Positions 57,078-64,000 of a stretch of 64,000 bases of DNA are shown in pieces. The notes below the pieces were generated by a model. The model was not told the DNA's origin. It was given only the letters and a program-made list of their open reading frames with translations, and ran no database searches. A program made the translations under genes and the position numbers. The stretch spans positions 6,326,501-6,390,500 of the forward strand of contig CM040086.1 in assembly GCA_022496805.1 (NCBI GenBank), written 5' to 3'. Source of the DNA: Pohlia nutans (taxonomy: Eukaryota > Streptophyta > Bryopsida > Bryales > Mniaceae). Positions within the stretch are counted from its first letter, which is position 1; each line of letters starts with the position of its first letter.

Positions 57078-58682
57078 ATGGGGAACACGAGCGGCAGGCC
57101 GAGGAAGAAAGGGCATCGCGGGGAAGAGGCGAGCGGGCACCCGCGGAGCGCCCCGGCCAGCGTGCAGGGCAGCAGCCATGGCAGTGCGCAGGGGAGCAGC
57201 CATGCAGGAGGGTACCAGGCGCGGTCCGCTCCAGCGCCGAGGTCCAAGCCCGCGTTGCGTTCCTCCCCGTCGGGAATGCTGGGCAAGCCGCTCCGGGACA
57301 TCAAACTGACGTACACGCTGGGGCGCGAGCTCGGGCGCGGGCAGTTCGGGGTGACGTACCTGTGCACGGCCAAGGACACGGGCGTGGCGTACGCGTGCAA
57401 GACGATCGCCAAGCGGAAGCTGACCACCAAGGACGACATCGAGGACGTGAAGCGGGAGGTGCAGATCATGCACCACTTGTCCGGGACGCCCAACATCGTG
57501 GAATTGAAGGACGTGTTCGAGGACAAGCACAACGTCCATCTGGTGATGGAGCTTTGCGCGGGCGGGGAGCTTTTCGACCGCATCATCGCCAAGGGGCATT
57601 ACAGCGAGCGCGCGGCGGCCGACATGTGCCGCGTCATCGTGAGCGTGGTGCACCGGTGCCACTCGTTGGGCGTGTTCCACCGCGACCTCAAACCCGAGAA
57701 TTTCCTGCTCGCCAGCAAGGACGAAGACGCGCCGCTCAAGGCCACCGACTTCGGCCTGTCCACGTTCTTCAAACCCGGCGACATCTTCCACGACATTGTG
57801 GGGAGCGCGTACTATGTGGCACCCGAGGTTCTGAAGCGAAGCTATGGCCCTGAAGCAGACGTGTGGAGCGCCGGTGTGATCGTGTACATCTTGTTGTGCG
57901 GAGTGCCCCCCTTCTGGGCCGAAACCGAAAAGGGCATCTTCGACGCAGTCATTCGCGGCCACATCGACTTCAAGAACGACCCATGGCCGAAAATCTCGCC
58001 CGGGGCGAAGGATCTCGTCCAAAAAATGCTGAACCCCAATGTGAGCGAGCGTCTGACGGCGCAGCAGGTCCTGGACCATCCCTGGATGAAGGTGGACGGC
58101 GCTTCCGACGCGCCGCTCGACAACGCCGTGCTAACCCGGCTGAAGAATTTCTCCGCGGCGAACAAGATGAAGAAGCTGGCGTTGAAGGTGATCGCGGAGA
58201 GCCTGTCGGAGGAAGAGATTGCGGGCTTGCGGGAGCTTTTCAAGGCAATCGATACGGATAACAGCGGCACGGTCACGATCCAGGAGCTCAAGGTCGGGTT
58301 GCTGAAACAAGGCTCCAAGCTCACGGAGGCGGATATTAAGAAGCTGATGGAGGCGGCGGACGTGGACGGGAACGGCAAGATCGACTTCAACGAGTTCATC
58401 TCCGCCACCATGCACATGAACAAGACGGAGAAGGAGGATCATTTGTTCGCGGCGTTCCAACACTTCGACACCGACAACAGCGGCTTCATCACCATTTACG
58501 AGCTGCAGGAAGCCATGGAGAAGAATGGCATGGGAGACCCACAGACCATCCAAGAGATCATCAGCGAGGTGGACACTGACCACGATGGGAGAATCGACTA
58601 CGACGAGTTCGTCGCCATGATGCGCAAAGGCAACCCTGGAACTGAAGACGGCGACAAGCTGATCAAGCCCCGAAACAGGTAG
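57078..58682 (+). CDS. CPK: Calcium-dependent protein kinase (CDPK), intronless
   Basis: A single 534-codon frame. The start MGNTSG offers Gly2 for N-myristoylation; no Cys lies nearby, so the usual palmitoylation site is absent. Residues 7-70 are a variable, Ser/Gly/His-rich and basic N-terminal region. Kinase domain about 79-337: glycine loop GRGQFG (86-91), Lys108, HRD (201-203), DFG (224-226), APE (248-250). The autoinhibitory junction spans about 344-375 ([20 protein letters not shown]). Four complete EF-hands: 392-403, 428-439, 464-475 and 499-510, each with Asp at position 1 and Glu at 12. Ca2+ binding to these would release the kinase, acting at membranes in signalling. All catalytic and Ca2+ ligands look intact. 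CDPK genes usually have several introns; the continuous frame suggests a retrogene or a lineage with intron loss. No poly(A) scar was found. Strongly GC3-biased. Confidence 0.95.
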   Translation: MGNTSGRPRKKGHRGEEASGHPRSAPASVQGSSHGSAQGSSHAGGYQARSAPAPRSKPALRSSPSGMLGKPLRDIKLTYTLGRELGRGQFGVTYLCTAKDTGVAYACKTIAKRKLTTKDDIEDVKREVQIMHHLSGTPNIVELKDVFEDKHNVHLVMELCAGGELFDRIIAKGHYSERAAADMCRVIVSVVHRCHSLGVFHRDLKPENFLLASKDEDAPLKATDFGLSTFFKPGDIFHDIVGSAYYVAPEVLKRSYGPEADVWSAGVIVYILLCGVPPFWAETEKGIFDAVIRGHIDFKNDPWPKISPGAKDLVQKMLNPNVSERLTAQQVLDHPWMKVDGASDAPLDNAVLTRLKNFSAANKMKKLALKVIAESLSEEEIAGLRELFKAIDTDNSGTVTIQELKVGLLKQGSKLTEADIKKLMEAADVDGNGKIDFNEFISATMHMNKTEKEDHLFAAFQHFDTDNSGFITIYELQEAMEKNGMGDPQTIQEIISEVDTDHDGRIDYDEFVAMMRKGNPGTEDGDKLIKPRNR

Positions 58683-59558
58683 TGCACGTCCTCCATTGAC
58701 GCCCAATGAGTCTTCCGGAGCACTCTGAATCATGACTGGAAGTCGGCAAGCGGCACAAGTTGAAGTCATTTGCCGGATCTTCCGATCCTTGCAACTTGAG
58801 TGCTCAAGATTGCTGGTCAGGATTGATTGTGGATCTTCTCCAGCTCCTTCTAAGGTTCATGTAAGCATCTCGGGACCTGGCCACCGGAAAGCAGGCTGCT
58901 GCAGCCCAGCCCACCAGCTGATTTGTGAATTGTAGAAGCTCAGGGTCCATGAGGAGAAAGTGTTTTCCTTTGATACAAGAGAGCTGATCATGTTCAAAAT
59001 GTGGAGGACGCAACTTGGTGTGGATGCACTGTAGTAGAGCATTGAATTGAGTTTCAATTTGTTCATCGTCCAAAAACTAGACGGTTGGACGTTTGGGGTT
59101 GAATTTAGTAGGTTTTCTTCTTGCATGATGCGGTGAGTTGTGAGAACTCACTCTCCTCCACTGTACAGTACAGTGGGATACAGGAATAATTCGAATTTTT
59201 AATATTCATTTGTATTGCTACAAAAGATTAGAAGTTTCAAAGATTTGTGAGCCAAATTGGGATATGTTGTAGTATACATGATGCACTACACTTACATATG
59301 GGTTTCAATTGAAAAATATATATTTGTGATCTATTTTAAATTAAATGAGAAAAAAAAAATCTCATTTTGGATCCTTGATCTAAACAAAAATATCATTGCT
59401 TATGATGTACTAAGAAATCATCAAAAAGTTTGTAAACTCTTTTTATATTCAAATACAAAAAGAATTGTGATGTTTGGGACCTTTTTGAGTAAAATTTGAC
59501 TAATTAAAGTTTCAAATTATTTTCCAAGCAAGTTTTTAATTTTTTAATTTTTTTTTAA
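58683..59558. other. CDPK 3' UTR and AT-rich spacer
   Basis: The 3' UTR probably extends to about 59200, where composition turns AT-rich. No obvious AATAAA. Nothing else recognised up to the TTAA element at 59559. Confidence 0.35.
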
Positions 59559-60733
59559 CCCCTAAAGGACCAAGTGTCCTAACTAGGACATTTAGAGAAT
59601 CGGGTAGGTTCCGGTGAACACATTTTTAATCGAATTTTGAAGGAAATTTAATAGTAGATTCCCCAATGTGCCACGAAAATGGGGATTCTTTTTTTTTTGA
59701 ATTCCGACACCGTATGTGAAAGTTATGAGGGGAAATGTGTTTTTTTCGGGAGAAAGGGCAGCGGGGCAGTAGAGAAATAGTTGAATTTTAGGGGGGGGCA
59801 ACAAGATGGGCGGTGTGTGGAAAATGGGGTGGATTGTGGGGGGCAGAAGATCACCCCGTTTCCCAAACTCATAAAAAAAAATTAATTTTTTTCTTAATTT
59901 AATTTTTTATAAATAAAAATTATTATTTTAAACTGAAAAGTATTATTTTAAACTAAAAGTTCAATTTCATAATTAAAAATATTATTAAAAATTTTGAAAA
60001 ATAAAATCATTTTTAAAAATAAAAAATAAAAATAAAAATCGTCCAATGAGGGAATGCCACGTGGCAGTGTACCTTGAGAGTTAGTGGGGTCATGAACATT
60101 GGAATGGGTTGGCACTTCAATTCCCTTCCTCCACCCTTTATTTCCCCCTAACCCCCAAAATTCTTAGAAAATGTGCTACATGTCTTCTAAAACTTGAAAA
60201 TTTTTTTCTTTTCAAATTTTTTTTCGCCATTTTGTAGAGGGTGGAATGTACTTGTGTTTCACCGCTCGGATTTGTATTTTAAATAAAGAAAGTCGAAAAT
60301 ATTGCAGTTCCAAAAACATACAGTCTTTTCTGAACTTTTAAACCCCCAACAAGTGCAAGGTGTTATTCAACATCCTAAACATCTCCAAACGCAACGAAAA
60401 TTAGTACACAACTAGGTAACATCATATAGAATGTGAAAGTGAAGTGCGACAAGTTTTGGTAGTGAGGTTTTTTTGATGTAGCTCTGGTCAAACGCATCTG
60501 AAATTTTCGGGCATGTGTTTTTTTGGGGTGTTTTTTTCCATCAAACGCAATTATCTAGCAATCCGTGCGGTCAAAATCAACGAAATTTGTTGTGTATGTT
60601 TTTCAAATAGTTTAGGACAAGATCTTATGGTTAAAAGGTTTAAAATAACATCCTTTTGGATTTTTTGCATGGGGGAGTAAAAATGGCAGCATTGGAGTGT
60701 TTTTGGAGGAAAAACACTCCGGTCCTTTAGGGG
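59559..60733 (+). mobile_element. TTAA-flanked element, family H copy 1 (1175 bp)
   Basis: Starts CCCCTAAAGGACCAAGTGTC and ends CACTCCGGTCCTTTAGGGG; TTAA at 59555-59558 and 60734-60737. Left subterminal dyad TGTCCTAACTAGGACA at nt 17-32; right subterminal hairpin GGAGTGTTTTT...AAAAACACTCC, an 11-bp stem. A nearly identical copy starts at 63104. No transposase frame. Confidence 0.85.
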
Positions 60734-60737
60734 TTAA

Positions 60738-61464
60738 ACAAATGGATGCTTTATTTCTATTACGCAACAATAGATTACAAACTTTGCATTGTGAACGAAG
60801 AGAGCACGTTTCAAGTGCTCCCCATGGGTGATTTTTTGGGGATTTTCTTCCTACAATATTTGGACTACATCAGGAATTTCAGACCCCACTGATTCTGCAC
60901 GATTTCAATGCGTTTATCGTTAAACACTGATTCCGCACGTCATACGTGTATTTAGAAGTGTCGTTATCGTACGGAAGTGACATGCATTACTAAGATGTCG
61001 ATGCAGTGTCTTTTCACTGATTATGGCAGAAGTGTTGTTTCCACACGAAAGTCGTGCTTGACGGAATCCGTGCGTTAATCGTGTATCTACATTACATGGC
61101 TAATAAGACACGGATAACATGCAGTTTTAGTTAATGTGGATTCAACATCGTATACGTATCATATTAATGCCTTTTACTATGTTCGTGCGATTTCAGTATC
61201 TATTATAATGCAAATTATTTTCGTACGACATCCGTGTATAATATTTTAATATATATTTTGGAATCTTTTGGAATTTGTTGGAATATTCCAAGAATTTTCT
61301 TTAAATTATATTTACGGTTTAATTTCCCAAAACATTTTTAGATCTACATTTATAGAGTTTAGAAGCAATACACATTAAAAATTCAAAGAAATAACATTTT
61401 ATATTTTTAGAATTCAAATTTGGTATTATTGGTTATCATTGTACTTTTCATCATAGGAGCAAAA
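60738..61464. other. Spacer, no gene
   Basis: AT-rich; short phrases such as CCGCACG and TCGTACG recur irregularly between 60890 and 61230 but form no clear repeat. Confidence 0.3.
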
Positions 61465-61965
61465 AAAAAATAGCTCACAACCACCACGATTTTGGCAAAA
61501 AATTAAAAAAATTCAAAATATTGTGAAAAAAATCCTAGATATAGAAAAAGTCCTGCACAATCTAGTGCAAAAAAAATTTGGAAAAAAAGTTTTTTTCACA
61601 TAGTTAAAAACATTCAAAGTCCGCTGAAAAAGAAAAAACAGCTCACAGCCATGATCTGCCATCACGATTATGGCAAAAAATAAAAAAATTCAAAATATTA
61701 TGAAAAAGATCCTAGATATAGAAAAAGTCCTACATAATCTAGTGCGAAAGAAAAATTTGGAAAAAAAGTTTTTTTCACATAGTTAAAAACATTCAAAGTC
61801 CGCTGAAAAAAAACAGCTCACAGCCATGATCTGCCATTACAATTTTGGCCAAAAAAAAAAAAACTCAAAATATTCTGAAATTTTTTGTAGATGTAGGAAA
61901 AGCCCTGGTGTTGTAATGCAAAAAAAAAATTTGAAAAAAGAATTATATACACATGGCAAAAAAAT
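61465..61965 (+). repeat. Tandem array of a ~180-bp unit, nearly three copies
   Basis: Units share ACGATTTTGGCAAAAAATTA-like starts, AATCCTAGATATAGAAAAAG, TTTTTTTCACATAGTTAAAA and CATTCAAAGTCCGCTGAAAA. The third unit is more diverged and incomplete. Confidence 0.8.
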
Positions 61966-62009
61966 GCCAATGGTTTCATTCTTTTATAATTAGCAAAAGA
62001 GTTCCATTC

Positions 62010-62310
62010 TATGCAGAGAGTTTGTGGTGATTTGGTGGTTTGGAGCTTGGTTGACAATCGGGAGGTCGTGAGTTCAAATCCCGCCGTTGGCGATAGAGCT
62101 TGGGAAGCCATGGTGGGCCCCACCACGGGTTTGGGTAATTTCTGTGTAGTTAAAGTGGGTAGCGAGGAAAATAAGAATCAAGATAATTTTGGATGGATGA
62201 AAAACATCACCGTCTGTGGTGAAGGGACGCGTCAGAAATCATCTAGTGTCCTCACACATCAAAGGGTTAAGGTCATTTTAGACCACCAAGTAAATTTTTT
62301 CACATCTTAA
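62010..62310 (+). mobile_element. tRNA-derived SINE-like segment
   Basis: At 62030-62090 a tRNA-like head with B box GAGTTCAAATCCC and an A-box-like GTGGTTTGGAGCTTGG is followed by about 200 bp of unrelated body. No paired acceptor stem, so not a tRNA gene. Tail and target duplication not identified. Confidence 0.5.
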
Positions 62311-63103
62311 AATTCTATCAAATAATTTCAAACATCATTTCAAAAATATTAAAACTTAATTCTAGACTCTATTGTCTTCCCACTTTTCTTTACATTTTGT
62401 GATTTGATGTATTTTTTAGCCCATTTTAACTTCTCAAAGTTCAAGGTTTTTGAGTTGGGAGAAAAAAATTGGATTATTGTTGTACTCCATTATATAGTAT
62501 CTAGAAGAAGTGTTACATTTTTGGTTTTCTAAGATATCAATGTATGAAGTTATCAATCCAAAACTATTTAATTTCCAAGAGGATTTAATTGTTTTAGCAT
62601 TTCATCATAACATGTCTCTAAATTTGTCATTTCTTGATATTAGATTCAAATACCTACCCAACGCACTTTGTGGTTTTTGATTCAGATTTTTTTGTGTCTA
62701 AAATCCCAATTTGAAAAACATAGTTGGATTTCATATGTAAGAATCACGTATCATTTATTCCGGGTATTATACATAGGAACCAAAACAGAGGCTTAATGAT
62801 TCCTATGTATGATGCTCATTGAGTGGCCATTGCATATCTAATTCCTGTAGTTATTGGCGCCTCCTATTTGAGTTGAGCTTAAGATTCTAAATAAAAAGAA
62901 TCTGGGGAAAAAAAATCTCTTTTCAGGGGTGTTGATGTTGACGTACTGTAGCTCTTCAAGAATGGTATGCGCATGTTGTAACATACTTCCGAACATGTGC
63001 ATTTTGTTTGAGTATTCAAGACATAAAAGAATGATTTTGGTATCAAACTCTTTGTAAGGAACATGATGCCAGTAGCTAAAACATGTTATGTGAAAGTTGT
63101 TAA
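62311..63103. other. AT-rich spacer, no gene
   Basis: No bounded feature seen; a weak inverted pair (TTCCGGGTATTATACATAGG against CCTATGTATGATGC) lies at 62758-62815. Confidence 0.3.
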
Positions 63104-64000
63104 CCCCTAAAGGACCAAGTGTCCTAACTAGGACATTTAGAGAATCGGGTAGGTTCCGGTGAACATGTTTTTAATCAAACTTTGAAAAAAATTTAATAGT
63201 AGATTCTCCAATGTGCCACGAAAACGAGAGTTTTTTTTTTTGAATTCTGACACCGGATGTGAAACTTATGAGGGGAAATGTGTTTTTTTCGGGAGAAAGG
63301 GCAGCGGGACAGTAGAGAAATAGTTGAATTTTAGGGGGGGGCAACAAGATGGGCGGTGTGTGGAAAATGGGGTGGCTTGTGGGGACGAGAAGACCACCCC
63401 ATTTTCCAAACTCATTCAAAAAAATTAAAACCATTATTTTTAAAATTTTAAAATAATTTTTATAAATAAAAAATATTATTTTAAACTGAAATTTGTTATT
63501 TTTAATCAAAAAATAATATCTAAAACTAAAAGTTAAAATTTATAATTATAATATATTATTTAAATTTTTGAAAATTAAAATCATTTAAAAAATTAAAAAT
63601 TAAAAAATTAAAATCATCCAATGAGGGACTGCCATGTGGCAGTACACCTTGAGAGTTAGAGGGGTCATGAACATTGGAATGGGTTGGCACTTCAATTCCC
63701 TTCCTCCACCCTTTATTTCCTCCCTAACCCCCAAAATTCTTAAAAAAATGTGCTACATGTCTTCTAAAACTTCAAAATTTATTTTTTTTTCAAATTTTTT
63801 TTTCGCCATTCTATAGAGGGTGGAATGTACTTGTGTTTCACCGCTCGGATTTGTATTTTAAATAAAGAAAGTCGAAAATATTGCAGTTCCAAAAACATAC
63901 AGTCTTTTCTGAACTTTTAAACCCCCAACAAGTGCAAGGTGTTCTTCAACATCCTAAACATCTCCAAATGCAACAAAAATTGGTACACATCTAAGTAACA
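63104..64000 (+). mobile_element. TTAA-flanked element, family H copy 2 (cut by window end)
   Basis: Follows TTAA at 63100-63103 and matches 59559 onward with only scattered differences up to the window edge, including the subterminal TGTCCTAACTAGGACA dyad. The right end lies outside the window. Confidence 0.85.

Noticed and set aside
56988..58769. Long minus-strand and alternative-frame ORFs over the CDPK gene (up to 363 codons)
   Set aside because: Shadows of a strongly GC3-biased coding frame; none resembles a protein family.
62030..62095. A tRNA gene (good B box GAGTTCAAATCCC)
   Set aside because: The acceptor and D stems do not pair and a non-tRNA body follows; a SINE-like head fits better.
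1..64000. CRISPR arrays, bacterial operons or organellar DNA
   Set aside because: No spaced direct repeats of the right kind, no clustered prokaryotic frames, and spliced nuclear genes with plant transposons throughout.

Overview
This is a window of nuclear plant DNA. It has spliced plant-type genes with GT-AG introns, GC-rich exons in a very AT-rich background, and an exceptional density of small transposons. Three protein genes can be read, all on the + strand: a fatty acyl-CoA synthetase of the ACOS5 / 4CL-like-1 type (16044-31036, ten exons over 15 kb), an AAA-type ATPase of the AATP1/BCS1-like family (49219-51514, four exons), and an intronless calcium-dependent protein kinase (57078-58682). 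Small genes stretched over many kilobases by transposon-filled introns suggest a land plant with a repeat-rich genome. A non-flowering lineage is plausible, but the sequence alone does not place it.

Layout. 1-16 kb is AT-rich flanking DNA with scattered MITEs and one 1.4-kb fold-back element (6210-7613). 16-31 kb is the ACOS5-like gene, whose introns hold more than a dozen transposon insertions; its 5' flank is a tandem triplication that includes a decoy start. 31-48 kb has no gene: it holds a U6 snRNA/retroposon chimera, a LINE fragment, a cluster of a 10-bp palindromic motif and many MITEs. 48-52 kb is the AAA ATPase. 52-56 kb is MITE-bearing spacer. 56-59 kb is the CDPK. 59-64 kb holds two copies of a ~1.2-kb element and a ~180-bp tandem array.

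The most striking signal is a group of at least 15 elements (A-H, J and K below). All are bounded by TTAA and start CCCCTAAA or a close variant, but they fall into about ten unrelated internal families. In three places two elements abut with one shared TTAA. Several left ends carry a palindrome at the same distance (centre about 25 nt) from the TTAA. This looks like a piggyBac-type (TTAA-specific) DNA transposon system mobilising many non-autonomous passengers; no transposase gene is visible here. A second strong signal is a (TATC)-tailed retroposon family with clean 10-14 bp target duplications, one copy of which is fused to a U6 snRNA.

The three genes are not obviously linked in function: spore/pollen-wall lipid activation, an organelle or ER membrane AAA protein, and calcium signalling. 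All exon boundaries were read by eye from splice sites, frame continuity and family conservation.
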